NCBI GenBank assembly: GCA_903909375.1
Contig: CAIVVM010000012.1
Location: 1 to 53,643, forward strand
From: an uncultured Alphaproteobacteria bacterium
GTDB lineage: Bacteria; Pseudomonadota; Alphaproteobacteria; Caulobacterales; Caulobacteraceae
Direction: 5' to 3'
Length of the DNA: 53,643 bases
Under the pieces are notes generated by a model that ran no database searches, was not told the DNA's origin, and saw only the letters and a list, made by a program, of their open reading frames with translations. Of this stretch, positions 18,586 to 26,820 are shown in pieces. The position numbers were made by a program, and so were the translations under genes. Numbering within the stretch: the first letter of the stretch is position 1; each line of letters opens with the position of its first letter.

Positions 18586-20361
18586 TCAGGCCTCGCGCTT
18601 CGGGGGAGCCGTCGTGGTGTTGGCGCCGTGATCCCAGTGACGGATCAGATAGCTCAGGCCGATGAAGACCACGCCGCAGCCGATGCCGGCCCAGCCCAGC
18701 TTGTTGAAGCCGTCGATGGAGGTGGCCAGGGCCGCCGCCGGATCCAGAACCTGGCCGCCGACCGTCTCGGTTCCCATGGCGCCGGCGATGATGCCGCCCA
18801 CGTACTGGGCAATGGAGGAGGCCAGGAACCAGACCGCCATCATGAACGACACGATCGAGGCCACCGAAAGCTTTGTGATCTGCGACAGGCCCACAGGCGA
18901 CAGGAATAGCTCCCCCGTGGTGTGCAGCATGTAGAGCAACGCCAGGATGACCAGAGGCATCCGGAACTGGTCATCGGCCATGCCCTGCGCCCAGACCACC
19001 ACCAGGAAACCAAGCCCCACCTGGATCAGGCCCAGGCCGAACTTCATCACCGGATTGAGGTCGAGGTTGCGGCTGGCCAGCCAGGCCCAGAGCGCGGCGA
19101 AGATCGGTGCGAAGATCAGGATGAAGCCGGCGTTGAATGACTGGGTCTGGGCCGCCGATATTCCCTGCAGGTCGACGTTGCGGTCGGCGAACAGGTTCAG
19201 CGACGTGCCTGCCTGTTCAAACAGCGTGAAGAACACCACCGAGCCGAAGATCAGGACCATGGCCAGCAGCATCCGCTCACGCTCGACCTTGTCGCATCTG
19301 GCGACGAGGAACCAGGCGATGAAGGCCAGCGCAACGACGGTCGAGATGCCCAGCGCCCAGCCGACCAGCTGGTTGCTCTGAACCAGCAGCCAGATCGGGA
19401 TCACCCCCAGCAGACCCAGGCCGTAGATCAGCCACTCAACGTTCAGGGGGCCAGCCACCTTGCGGGTGAGCGCCTCCGGAACCGGCGGTTCGCCCTTGCC
19501 CATCAGATGCTTCTTGCCCAGCACGAAGACGATGAAGCCAGCCGCCATGCCGACGCCGGCGAGACCGAAGCCGGCCCACCAGCCAACCGTCTCGCCCAGC
19601 AGGCCGCAAAGCACCGAGGCCCAGAAGGCGCCCAGGTTGATGCCGTAGTAGTAAAGGGTGAACCCTGCGTCGCGGCGTGGATCACCCTGCGGATAGAGCT
19701 GGCCCACGATGGTGGAGATGTTGGGTTTCAGGAAACCCACGCCCACAATGATCAGCGAGATCGCCAGATAGAAGGCGGTCTTGCCCAGCGGATCCGACTG
19801 GGTCTCGATTGTGTAGGAGCCCTTCGGCAGGACCGCGGGCAGGGCAGCGTTCGCGGGCAGGCTCTCGATCTTCAGGCCGCCGCCCTCTGCGGGACCAAAC
19901 GCATGTGGCTGGCCGGCGATGATCAGGCGAACTTCCCGGGAATCCATCCGGCCCTCGGCCGAGATCTGATAGCTCTGACCCGCATAGGTCAGGGCCTGGG
20001 TCGAGGGCCTGCCCTCCACCGCCATGGTCAAGTGCCCCGCGACCAGCAGCAGCGCGCCGAAAGCCACCGCCTTGCGCGTGCCCAGCCAGCGGTCGGCCAG
20101 CAAACCGCCCACCAGCGGCAACAGATACACCAGCGAGGTGTAGGAGCCGTACTGCGCGCCGGCCGTCTCATCGTCGAACAGCAGGTGCTGGGTAAGATAG
20201 AAGATCAGGATCCCGCGCATCCCGTAGTAGGAAAACCGCTCCCACATCTCGGCGAAGAACAGGATGATCAGGCCACGCGGATGGTTCTTGAGCAGCTGGA
20301 GCAGCACCGGAATGCCGGTGACCAGGGTGATCACGATACCGATCAGGACGACGATGTTCAT
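18586..20361 (-). CDS. Proton-dependent oligopeptide transporter (POT/PTR2 family)
   Basis: This 591-residue inner-membrane symporter imports di- and tripeptides with protons. The PTR2 signature is 'FFAEMWERFSYYGMRGILIFYL' (ExxERFxYYG), and 'GGLLADRWLGTRKAVAFG' and the second-half 'TTGELFLSPVGLSQITKLS' are also typical. Twelve or more helices are predicted. At roughly 130-200 a hydrophilic insertion of about 70 residues interrupts the N-terminal helix bundle, making this protein longer than the usual ~500. ATG 20361 is used; an upstream frame extension adds 14 unconvincing residues. It converges with tldD. Confidence 0.93.
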   Translation of the reverse strand: MNIVVLIGIVITLVTGIPVLLQLLKNHPRGLIILFFAEMWERFSYYGMRGILIFYLTQHLLFDDETAGAQYGSYTSLVYLLPLVGGLLADRWLGTRKAVAFGALLLVAGHLTMAVEGRPSTQALTYAGQSYQISAEGRMDSREVRLIIAGQPHAFGPAEGGGLKIESLPANAALPAVLPKGSYTIETQSDPLGKTAFYLAISLIIVGVGFLKPNISTIVGQLYPQGDPRRDAGFTLYYYGINLGAFWASVLCGLLGETVGWWAGFGLAGVGMAAGFIVFVLGKKHLMGKGEPPVPEALTRKVAGPLNVEWLIYGLGLLGVIPIWLLVQSNQLVGWALGISTVVALAFIAWFLVARCDKVERERMLLAMVLIFGSVVFFTLFEQAGTSLNLFADRNVDLQGISAAQTQSFNAGFILIFAPIFAALWAWLASRNLDLNPVMKFGLGLIQVGLGFLVVVWAQGMADDQFRMPLVILALLYMLHTTGELFLSPVGLSQITKLSVASIVSFMMAVWFLASSIAQYVGGIIAGAMGTETVGGQVLDPAAALATSIDGFNKLGWAGIGCGVVFIGLSYLIRHWDHGANTTTAPPKREA

Positions 20362-20522
20362 AGGAAAGGGGTTCCGGTGATCAGGAAAGGAATGACGCCC
20401 CAAAGCCCCCGGCGCGCCTGTCGCAAATCTGCACCGACAAAATCACGCGCCATCCCCAAGCACAAGCAAGGCGGCTACAGCTTTGCGGGCATTCGGGCTG
20501 CATCGCCCCCTTGAGGCTCTCA

Positions 20523-20882
20523 ATGAAAACACCCGGACCCGACCATCCGATCTCCATCACGACCGCGCCGAACCGCTGGCAGGCGCGCTTCAACGGCGAG
20601 GTCATCGCCGACAGCGCCGATGTGCGCGTGCTGAAGGAGGCCAGCTATCCGGCGGTGATCTACTTCCCACGCGCCGATGTGACCATGACGGCGCTGTCCC
20701 GCACGGAGCGGTCCACCCACTGTCCCTACAAGGGTGATGCGGCCTACTATTCGCTCAGCGTCGGCGACAGGAAGACGGAGAACGCCGTCTGGACCTATGA
20801 GACGCCCTATCCGGCCATGGCCGAGATCGAAGGCCGGCTGGCCTTCTACGCCGACCGGGTGGAAATCCTCGAGGTCAGATAA
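20523..20882 (+). CDS. DUF427 domain protein
   Basis: This 119-residue protein matches the DUF427 family: 'VRVLKEASYPAVIYFPRADV', 'THCPYKGDAAYYSL' and 'AVWTYETPYPAMAEIEGRLAFY' are its characteristic blocks. The family is common in proteobacteria and actinobacteria and has no assigned function. The GAGG ribosome site at 20513-20516 selects ATG 20523 over an in-frame codon four residues earlier. The 3' end overlaps the convergent CYTH gene by 8 bases. Confidence 0.9.
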   Translation: MKTPGPDHPISITTAPNRWQARFNGEVIADSADVRVLKEASYPAVIYFPRADVTMTALSRTERSTHCPYKGDAAYYSLSVGDRKTENAVWTYETPYPAMAEIEGRLAFYADRVEILEVR

Positions 20883-21369
20883 CGCCGTCCCGGTTCTGGG
20901 CCAGACGCCAGCCGGTGTATTCCGGTACGCTGGTCACTTCGCGGACACACCAATCGGGAATCTCGACGGACATGGCGGCCATGCGGTTGCTGGCCTCACA
21001 TTCGGCCAGCATCAGGCCTTTCAGGTCGCCTTCGAACACGTCGACGGTAAAGCCGCCCAGCTTGTGCCGCAGCTTGCTCAACCTCTCGCCAGGCAGGGCG
21101 GCCAGCACCGCATGCTCCTCGGCGTTGAGATAGAGGTTGGCCATCGGGCCGATCAGCGGATTGTCCGGGGCGTATTTCTTGGCCAGCTTGAACTCGCGTT
21201 CGCCGGACGAGAGATGGGTGATGGCGCGCAGACGAAGCCGGCCGCCGTCAATGTAGAGGTCCTCGATCCGTCGCGCGCCCGCTGAATCAAGTGTCGGCGC
21301 AACAGCCGCGTCCACCAGAAACCGGCGCTCGGCGACCCAGTGGGCATACTTCGGAAGCTTCACCGGCAT
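20875..21369 (-). CDS. CYTH domain protein
   Basis: This 164-residue single-domain CYTH (CyaB/thiamine triphosphatase fold) protein would act on triphosphates such as inorganic tripolyphosphate. Features seen are an N-terminal 'ERRFLVD', 'LRLRAITH' with paired arginines, 'REFKLAKKY' lysines, and 'FTVDVFEGDLKGLMLAECE' near the C-terminus. The signature ExExK is altered to V-A-E-R-R, so the first metal-binding Glu and the Lys are not conserved, which may lower or change activity. ATG 21369 is chosen from where homology begins. Confidence 0.8.
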   Translation of the reverse strand: MPVKLPKYAHWVAERRFLVDAAVAPTLDSAGARRIEDLYIDGGRLRLRAITHLSSGEREFKLAKKYAPDNPLIGPMANLYLNAEEHAVLAALPGERLSKLRHKLGGFTVDVFEGDLKGLMLAECEASNRMAAMSVEIPDWCVREVTSVPEYTGWRLAQNRDGVI

Positions 21370-21502
21370 CGTTCTCCCCCCAAGCCCTGCCGGTACGACC
21401 GGATCCGACCCCACGACCAACTCTCCCAGGGTGCAAACCCCATTGAGCGGGACAGGCCGAAACATCGCACGTCTCAAGACCGGCTGGCGCCGTCGCCGAC
21501 CC

Positions 21503-21577
21503 TGGAGCGGCCGGGGGGAATCGAACCCCCGACATTCAGCTTGGGAAGCTGACGTTCTACCTCTGAACTACGGCCGC
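21503..21577 (-). tRNA. tRNA-Gly (anticodon CCC)
   Basis: A full cloverleaf can be folded on the minus strand: a 7-bp acceptor (GCGGCCG with CGGCCGC), D stem GTTC/GAAC, anticodon stem TCAGC/GCTGA around the loop TTCCCAA (anticodon CCC), and T stem GGGGG/CCCCC with loop TTCGATT. The discriminator T is followed by an encoded CCA (21503-21505). It reads glycine GGG codons. Confidence 0.96.
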
Positions 21578-21636
21578 GCTGGGCGACCCTTTAGCGGCTC
21601 GCGCGCATCCCCTCAAGGCGTGCTGGATCGGCAGGG

Positions 21637-22023
21637 TCAGATCAGCTGCAGGAAGATCAGGCCCAGACCGGTCATGGAGACCGCCCAGGTCAGGGTCCGC
21701 ACCCATGGGATCCCGGCCAGATAGACCACCGCGAAGGCGACCCGGCCCCAGAAGAACAGTTGCGCGCCTATCACGGTCATGGCGTTGAAGCGTCCAGCCG
21801 TGCTGGCCACCAGCACCAGGATCGCGAAGATCACCAGGCTTTCCAGCATGTTGCGATGCGCACGGATGGCGCGGCCGGCGAGGCCGGTGATCTCACCCAG
21901 ACCTTCGCGATTTCCGGCAAGCGTGGGCAGGCCCACCTGGGCGATGGATGCCGGAATGGCGATGATCAGTTGCAGGACGGCAAGGCCCGCCGACCAGACC
22001 AGAAGCTGAAGTTCGATAGGCAA
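21637..22023 (-). CDS. MAPEG family membrane protein
   Basis: This 128-residue, four-helix membrane protein of the MAPEG family is related to microsomal glutathione transferase and eicosanoid-synthesis enzymes. The family motif is 'GRAIRAHRNMLESLVIFAILVL' (split here around residues 48-70), followed by 'GAQLFFWGRVAFAVVYLAGIPWVRTL'. I place the start at TTG 22023 because a strong GGAGG sits 6 bases upstream and the resulting length is normal; the longer frame up to 22092 adds hydrophilic residues without homology. The bacterial role is unclear, possibly glutathione-dependent detoxification. Confidence 0.9.
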   Translation of the reverse strand: MPIELQLLVWSAGLAVLQLIIAIPASIAQVGLPTLAGNREGLGEITGLAGRAIRAHRNMLESLVIFAILVLVASTAGRFNAMTVIGAQLFFWGRVAFAVVYLAGIPWVRTLTWAVSMTGLGLIFLQLI

Positions 22024-22029
22024 TTTGGA

Positions 22030-22034
22030 CCTCC
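22030..22034 (-). promoter_or_regulatory. Ribosome binding site fixing the TTG start of the MAPEG gene
   Basis: GGAGG on the minus strand lies 6 bases upstream of TTG 22023. No comparable site precedes the upstream in-frame candidate near 22092. Confidence 0.7.
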
Positions 22035-22157
22035 TCGTCCCCGCCGCTGCTTGGCGTAGAGGGATTACGTGTGGGTCAATCGCGGCTGTCAATTACCCCG
22101 CGTTGACGTGCGCCCGGGAGAGTCGCACGATGGGTACAAAGCTCAGGGAGTTGAAAG

Positions 22158-22751
22158 ATGGCCGACGGCGAGATGCTGCAGCAGGCGAAGTTCCATTCGA
22201 TGGTGGAAGGCACCGCCGAGGATTGGGCCGCGATCAGCCGCGCCGGCCAGGCGCACCGGGGCGAACATGTCGATCGGATCGTGAGCCACCTGAACCTCCT
22301 GAAGGGCGACCACGGCGGCTTTGCCGTGGATCGGCTGGAGCACAGCCTGCAGACCGCGACACGCGCCCACCAGGCCGGTCAGGACGAGGAATATGTGGTC
22401 TGCGCCCTGTTGCATGACATCGGCGACATCCTGATGCCGGCCAACCATGCCGAGCTCGCGGCGACCATCCTCAGCCCCTATGTCTCGGACCGGAACCTCT
22501 GGATGCTGGAGAAACACGGCATCTTCCAGGGGTACTACTTCTTCCACTACCTGGGCCTGGACCGGGATATGCGCGAGGAATTCCGCGGCCACCCGGACTT
22601 CGAATACACAGCCCAGTTCTGCCACCTCTATGACCAGAACTCGTTCGACCCGGCGTTCCAGTCCATGCCGCTGGAAGCCTTTGTGCCGATGATGCGCCGC
22701 GTGATGGAGACGCCGAAGCGGTCGATCTATCGCAAGCCCCAGGCCGCCTGA
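22158..22751 (+). CDS. HD-domain protein (PhnZ/MIOX-like, COG4341)
   Basis: This 197-residue HD-domain protein has 'LEHSLQTATRAHQAGQDEEYVVCALLHDIGD', where the His and the HD pair (about H87-D88) form the metal site. Later histidines and acids follow at 'ANHAEL', 'LEKHGIFQ' and 'FCHLYDQNSFDP'. This pattern is closer to the mixed-valent di-iron oxygenases PhnZ and MIOX than to nucleotide phosphohydrolases, but the distinction cannot be settled by eye. No phosphonate genes are adjacent. It converges with the small IDH-like frame with a 6-base gap. Confidence 0.78.
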   Translation: MADGEMLQQAKFHSMVEGTAEDWAAISRAGQAHRGEHVDRIVSHLNLLKGDHGGFAVDRLEHSLQTATRAHQAGQDEEYVVCALLHDIGDILMPANHAELAATILSPYVSDRNLWMLEKHGIFQGYYFFHYLGLDRDMREEFRGHPDFEYTAQFCHLYDQNSFDPAFQSMPLEAFVPMMRRVMETPKRSIYRKPQAA

Positions 22752-22757
22752 CGGCGC

Positions 22758-23036
22758 CTACTGCCCCTGGCCCCGGGTAAAGCCTGCCTCGCCGTCGAAG
22801 GTGCAGAGGTGCTCGGTCTTGATGAAGTCGATCCCGGCGCCGACCGCGCGGCTGCTCAACGCCACGATCTCGTTCAGGTCGATGGACCCGCCGCCGTTCA
22901 TGAACCGGCAGCGCCAGTGATCAGCGCAGAAGGTCTCCGGGATGCCGCCCGGCCAGACCTTGGCCCCGCGATTGGTGATCATCTTCAGTTCCAGCGGCCC
23001 GCCCTCGATGCCCTTGAGCCTGGCGGCGTTCCTCAA
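22758..23036 (-). CDS. Orphan C-terminal domain of long-form isocitrate dehydrogenase, possibly frameshifted
   Basis: The 92-residue frame starts at TTG 23036. It matches the extra C-terminal domain of long (about 480-500 residue) NADP isocitrate dehydrogenases, as in Thermus and Rickettsia: 'LELKMITNRGAKVWPGG', 'PETFCADHWRCRF', and the end 'DFIKTEHLCTFDGEAGF'. No dehydrogenase domain precedes it. An ATG at 23073 opens another frame reading MAERINVVELH that would join naturally to 'FLRNAARLKG' if one base were removed near 23036-23041. The gene may therefore be a 104-residue protein broken by a +1 frameshift, or be translated from TTG. It is divergent from the LysR gene. Confidence 0.65.
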   Translation of the reverse strand: MRNAARLKGIEGGPLELKMITNRGAKVWPGGIPETFCADHWRCRFMNGGGSIDLNEIVALSSRAVGAGIDFIKTEHLCTFDGEAGFTRGQGQ

Positions 23037-23136
23037 GAATGTGGAGTTCCACTACGTTGATGCGCTCAGCCATTGCGGTTGATTGTCATCACCCCTATCA
23101 TATGCATGACAAATCATTCGATTCACATCGGACTGC

Positions 23137-24030
23137 ATGATAAATCTTGAACTGAACCTGGTCCGAAGCTTCGTGGCCATCGCAGAGGTGAAAAGCTTCA
23201 CCCGGGCTGGCGAGCGTCTGGGCCGCTCCCAGTCGGCGATCAGCCTGCAGATCCGGCGACTGGAGGATCAGATCGGCGTGCGGTTGCTGTCGCGGGATCC
23301 CCGCCACGTGGTGCTGACGGCCGACGGTGAGGCCTTCCTGCCCCAGGCGCGCCGACTGCTGCGCCTGAACGATGAAATCCTGTCCGGCCTGAGCGGCGGC
23401 GACGTGGCCGGGGAGGTTCGCCTGGGCGCGCCCGAGGATTTCGCCACCGTCCATCTGCCGGACATCCTCGGCGAGTTCATCCGCGCCAATCCGAAGGCGA
23501 CGCTGGCGGTCACCTGCGATCTGACGCTCAATCTGCTGGAACAGCTGCGTGACGGCGCGCTGGATCTGGCGCTGGTGAAGCGTGAGCCGCTGGGTCCCGA
23601 TGTGGGCACCCGCGTCTGGCGGGAACCGCTGGTCTGGGTCGGCGCGGACGAAAGCCTGGCCGAGGCCGACGGGCCCCTGCCGCTGGTGGTGGCGCCTTCG
23701 CCGTGCGTCTACCGCAAGCGCGCGATCATGGCGCTGGAGAAGGCCGGCCGACCCTGGCGTTGCGCCTACACGAGCCCGTCGCTGGCCGGGCAACAGGCGG
23801 CGTTGCGCGCCGGGCTTGGGATCACCGTCCTGCCGCGCGAGATGGCGCCCATCGACCTCGTCCGGCTGGGCCCAAAGCACGGACTGCCCGAACTGGCCGA
23901 CACCGAGATCGCGCTGATGCGGGCGCCAACGGCCGTGCCGGAAGCCGCCAACCGGCTGGCCGATTTCATCCTGCTGTCACTCGACCGCGAGCATAGCCTG
24001 ATGGAGGATCAGCGTGTCCAATTGCGTTGA
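23137..24030 (+). CDS. LysR family transcriptional regulator
   Basis: This 297-residue LysR regulator has an N-terminal winged helix-turn-helix ('LVRSFVAIAEVKSFTRAGERLGRSQSAISLQIRRLED', residues ~7-45) followed by a periplasmic-binding-like effector domain starting near residue 90 ('GEVRLGAPEDFATVHLPDIL'). It is divergently arranged with the small IDH-like frame, the usual LysR layout for regulating a neighbouring gene; the 63-base gap (23074-23136) would hold the operator. The effector is unknown. No downstream gene follows closely on this strand. Confidence 0.92.
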   Translation: MINLELNLVRSFVAIAEVKSFTRAGERLGRSQSAISLQIRRLEDQIGVRLLSRDPRHVVLTADGEAFLPQARRLLRLNDEILSGLSGGDVAGEVRLGAPEDFATVHLPDILGEFIRANPKATLAVTCDLTLNLLEQLRDGALDLALVKREPLGPDVGTRVWREPLVWVGADESLAEADGPLPLVVAPSPCVYRKRAIMALEKAGRPWRCAYTSPSLAGQQAALRAGLGITVLPREMAPIDLVRLGPKHGLPELADTEIALMRAPTAVPEAANRLADFILLSLDREHSLMEDQRVQLR

Positions 24031-24219
24031 TGCGGAAAACTCATCAATCAACCGCTGGCGGCGCGTCGTCCGAATGCACACTTCGTGAATGCGGCCCGGG
24101 CCCCTCTGGCGATCAACCATGATCGCGATGTCGGATCGCACGGTGCGTTCGGGGTCCGGTGATGCTTCCCCCCATGTCGCCTTCCAGGCCCTGGGCGCAC
24201 CTCCATTTCGGAGGGTCTG

Positions 24220-24417
24220 ATGAATCGAAATCGAATCTGGCGTTTGCAGAACCATCATCGGTGGCTGGAGCAGCGACTCCATGACGAACGGCGCAGACCC
24301 TTTCCTGACGCCCTCGTGCTCCAGGACCTGAAGCGCCAAAAGTTGCTGGTGAAGGACGAACTGTTTCTGGCGGAAGCCGGCCTCGAGCGGCATCGGCTGC
24401 AGCCAGTATCCGCCTGA
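24220..24417 (+). CDS. Small YdcH-like (DUF465) protein
   Basis: This 65-residue, highly charged helical protein has the DUF465 ending 'LKRQKLLVKDEL', preceded by a basic helix. GGAGGG at 24210-24215 stands four bases before the ATG, a strong translation signal for such a short gene. DUF465 proteins form short alpha-helical hairpins of unknown function and are frequent in alphaproteobacteria. The 189 bases upstream (24031-24219) hold no other recognisable gene or riboswitch. Confidence 0.8.
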   Translation: MNRNRIWRLQNHHRWLEQRLHDERRRPFPDALVLQDLKRQKLLVKDELFLAEAGLERHRLQPVSA

Positions 24418-24491
24418 GTCTCATCCCAAGACAGGGGCGGCAGATCCGCAACGAACCACCTACGTTCGCTCAAACACAAGACAAGTGAGAT

Positions 24492-25487
24492 TTGATTCTG
24501 GACCTGCTCGCCGCCATTCTGACCAGTGACTTTCTAGGCAAGCCCGCCTGGCTCTGGCTCGTATTCATGGGGATCGTCGGCGCCTTGCTCGCCTTCGACC
24601 TTGGCATATTGCACAAGTCGGACAAGGCGATCGGGGTATCCGAGAGCCTGAAACTCTCGGCATTCTATATCGCCGTCGCGGTCCTCTTCGGCGCCTGGGT
24701 GTGGTGGTCCATGGGACCTACCTCAGGCATGCAGTACTTCACCGGGTACGCGCTTGAAAAGGCGCTCTCGATCGACAACGTCTTCGTGATCTCGATCATT
24801 TTCGGCTACTTCGCGATCCCGCCGAAATACCAGTACCGGGCGCTGCTCTGGGGCATTCTGGCGGTGCTGATCATGCGTGGCGTGATGATCGCAGCCGGCG
24901 CCGCCCTCGTGCAGGAGTACGAGTGGGTGCTGTACATCTTCGGCGCCTTCCTGGTCGCCACGGGGATCAAGATGCTCGTGATGAAGGAGCAGGAGCAGGA
25001 CGTTTCGAAGAACCCGGTGGTGACGTTCCTCTCCAAACGCATGCGCATCACGCCCGAGCTTCACGGCGAGCGCTTCTTCGTCAGCCAGCCTGACCCGGCG
25101 ACCGGCAAGATCGTGCGCTTCGCCACACCGCTGTTCCTGGCGCTGGTGATGATCAACATCGCCGATCTGGTCTTTGCGGTGGATTCCGTGCCGGCGATCT
25201 TCGCGATCACGACGGACACCTACATCGTCTACACCGCCAACATCATGGCGATCCTCGGCCTGCGGGCCCTGTATTTCGCCCTCGCCGCCCTGGTCCACCG
25301 CTTCGAATATCTGAAGTACGCACTGGCCATCGTGCTGGTCTTCATCGGCGCCAAGATCTTCTGGAACCAGATTGTCGGCAAGGTCGACCCGGCGATCTCG
25401 CTGGGCGTGACCCTGTCGATCATCGCGGCCGGTATTGTGTTCTCGCTCTGGAAAACACGTGGGGTGCAACCGTCGTCGCACGCCTGA
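24492..25487 (+). CDS. TerC family integral membrane protein (Alx-like)
   Basis: This 331-residue polytopic protein of the TerC/Alx family is implicated in manganese or other metal-ion export. The two pseudo-repeat signatures are 'EKALSIDNVFVISIIFGYFAIP' and 'NIADLVFAVDSVPAIFAIT'; their acidic Asp residues within helices are diagnostic. About nine membrane helices are present. The frame starts with TTG 24492, weakly supported by an upstream GTGAG; no ATG fits better. No obvious yybP-ykoY manganese riboswitch was found in the 74-base leader. Confidence 0.9.
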   Translation: MILDLLAAILTSDFLGKPAWLWLVFMGIVGALLAFDLGILHKSDKAIGVSESLKLSAFYIAVAVLFGAWVWWSMGPTSGMQYFTGYALEKALSIDNVFVISIIFGYFAIPPKYQYRALLWGILAVLIMRGVMIAAGAALVQEYEWVLYIFGAFLVATGIKMLVMKEQEQDVSKNPVVTFLSKRMRITPELHGERFFVSQPDPATGKIVRFATPLFLALVMINIADLVFAVDSVPAIFAITTDTYIVYTANIMAILGLRALYFALAALVHRFEYLKYALAIVLVFIGAKIFWNQIVGKVDPAISLGVTLSIIAAGIVFSLWKTRGVQPSSHA

Positions 25488-25528
25488 TCAGGGTGGAGGG
25501 GCTTCAGTCCGGCGCATCCGGTCTCGCC

Positions 25529-25550
25529 CCTCCCCCGTGGACGGGGGAGG
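25529..25550. terminator. Hairpin between convergent terC and dCTP deaminase genes
   Basis: A perfect 9-base stem, CCTCCCCCG (25529-25537) with CGGGGGAGG (25542-25550), has loop TGGA. It lies between the terC stop (25487) and the convergent dcd stop (25558). The form resembles 18550-18571, suggesting a dispersed palindrome used between converging genes. No T-run is present. Confidence 0.55.
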
Positions 25551-25557
25551 CAAGGAA

Positions 25558-26577
25558 CTACCCGCCCCACACCTTGAAGTGCTTCGACAGCTTCAGGCCC
25601 TGGCGCTGGTAGTGCGAGCCAAGGTCGCCATAGAGCCGCGCGGGGCGTTCGGTGAGCGGTTCGTAGACCAGGCGGGCCACCGTCTGGCCGTCTTCCAGGA
25701 TGAACGGCGTCTCGTGGCTGCGGACTTCCAGCACGCCTTTCGATCCCTTGCCGTGGGCCTCGTCGGTGCCGAAGCCGGGATCGAAGAAGCCGGCGTAATG
25801 CACGCGGAACTCGCCCACCGACGGATCGATGGGGGTCATCTCGGCGGCTTCCATCACCGGGATCTCCACGACGTCCTTGGACGCCAGGATGTAGAATTCG
25901 CCCGGGTCCAGCAGCAGCTGACCGTTGCGGGGCACGAGGGGCTCCCAGAAGTCACGGGGATCGTGGCCGTCCACGTGATCCAGGTCGACGACGCCGGCGT
26001 GGCGACGACCGCGGAAGCCCGCGATCTCGCCGGTCAGATCAACGCCGACGCTCATCGTGCGAAGCCGCTCCGGCGTACCCACCTTGAGCCTGAGCTGGTT
26101 GAGCCGCGTGCCGGAACGCACCAGCACCGAGAAGGTCTGCGGCGCGATCTCCATGTAGATCGGGCCATCGTAACCCTCGCGGACGTCATCGAAGGTGTCG
26201 CCATAGTCGCTGAGCAAACGCACAAACACGTCCACCCGTCCGCTGGAGCTCTTGGGGTTGGCCCGGGCAGACACGCCGGCGGGCAGCTTCAGCCGTTCCT
26301 GAAGTTCAGCGATGTAGACGCAGCCGCGCTCCAGCACAGCGCCCCTGGTCAGGTCGAGCTCATGCATGGCCACTTCGGAGATCCGGTCGCGCACCGTTCC
26401 GTGTCTGGGCAGGAACGAGGCCCGCACGCGCCAGCACCGGCCGGCGAGCCGCAGGTCGAGACTGGCCGGCTGCACCTGATCGGCGTCAAACGGCGTCGCC
26501 GACGTGATCGCGCCCTGGGCTATCAGGGCGTCGATGGACTGGCAGGGCAGGATGCCGGGGGCTTGAAATGCACTCAT
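25558..26577 (-). CDS. dcd: 2'-deoxycytidine 5'-triphosphate deaminase (two-domain form)
   Basis: This 339-residue protein contains two dCTP deaminase/dUTPase-fold units. The first carries 'QPASLDLRLAG' (about 38-48) and the active-site block 'ARANPKSSSGRVDVFVRLL' (SSxGR). The second repeats 'GEFYILASKDVVEIP' and 'VEVRSHETPFILEDGQ'-like strands (here 'LEVRSHETPF'). It would convert dCTP to dUTP, feeding dTMP synthesis. This long form is typical of alphaproteobacteria. ATG 26577 (MSAFQAPGILPCQ) is taken as the start, dropping 46 upstream residues without homology. Confidence 0.9.
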   Translation of the reverse strand: MSAFQAPGILPCQSIDALIAQGAITSATPFDADQVQPASLDLRLAGRCWRVRASFLPRHGTVRDRISEVAMHELDLTRGAVLERGCVYIAELQERLKLPAGVSARANPKSSSGRVDVFVRLLSDYGDTFDDVREGYDGPIYMEIAPQTFSVLVRSGTRLNQLRLKVGTPERLRTMSVGVDLTGEIAGFRGRRHAGVVDLDHVDGHDPRDFWEPLVPRNGQLLLDPGEFYILASKDVVEIPVMEAAEMTPIDPSVGEFRVHYAGFFDPGFGTDEAHGKGSKGVLEVRSHETPFILEDGQTVARLVYEPLTERPARLYGDLGSHYQRQGLKLSKHFKVWGG

Positions 26578-26621
26578 GGGCGGCGGAGCCTTAGCCGAGA
26601 TCGGCGCTGTGGCAAGGAAAA

Positions 26622-26733
26622 GGCCACCGCAGAAAAGCGCAGAAAGGCGACATCGTCGCGCAGCGACCTGCTGTTCCCGCCAAAGCTGACCGACCATCTG
26701 GCCATTCTGCGCCATTCTGCGTTTTCTGCGGCC
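26622..26733. repeat. Imperfect inverted repeat upstream of metZ
   Basis: The left arm (about 26622-26648) reads CCGCAGAAAAGCGCAGAAAGGC. The right arm (26711-26733) is nearly its reverse complement (GCCATTCTGCGTTTTCTGCGG), and part of it, CCATTCTGCG, is doubled in tandem just before. About 62 bases separate the arms. The CGCAGAAAA-type motif resembles dispersed intergenic repeats seen in many proteobacteria. It lies between the divergent dcd and metZ genes. Confidence 0.6.
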
Positions 26734-26820
26734 CCTCGCTCAGGCCGCTTCGCGGGAACCGGACCTTGACGACATCGGCCTCGCCCGTCATGCCGCAGGC
26801 CGCGCTTCAAGGAGACAGTC

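Noticed and set aside
24031..24491. Possible yybP-ykoY manganese riboswitch ahead of terC
   Set aside because: TerC genes can carry one, but I could not find its conserved core in either leader segment.
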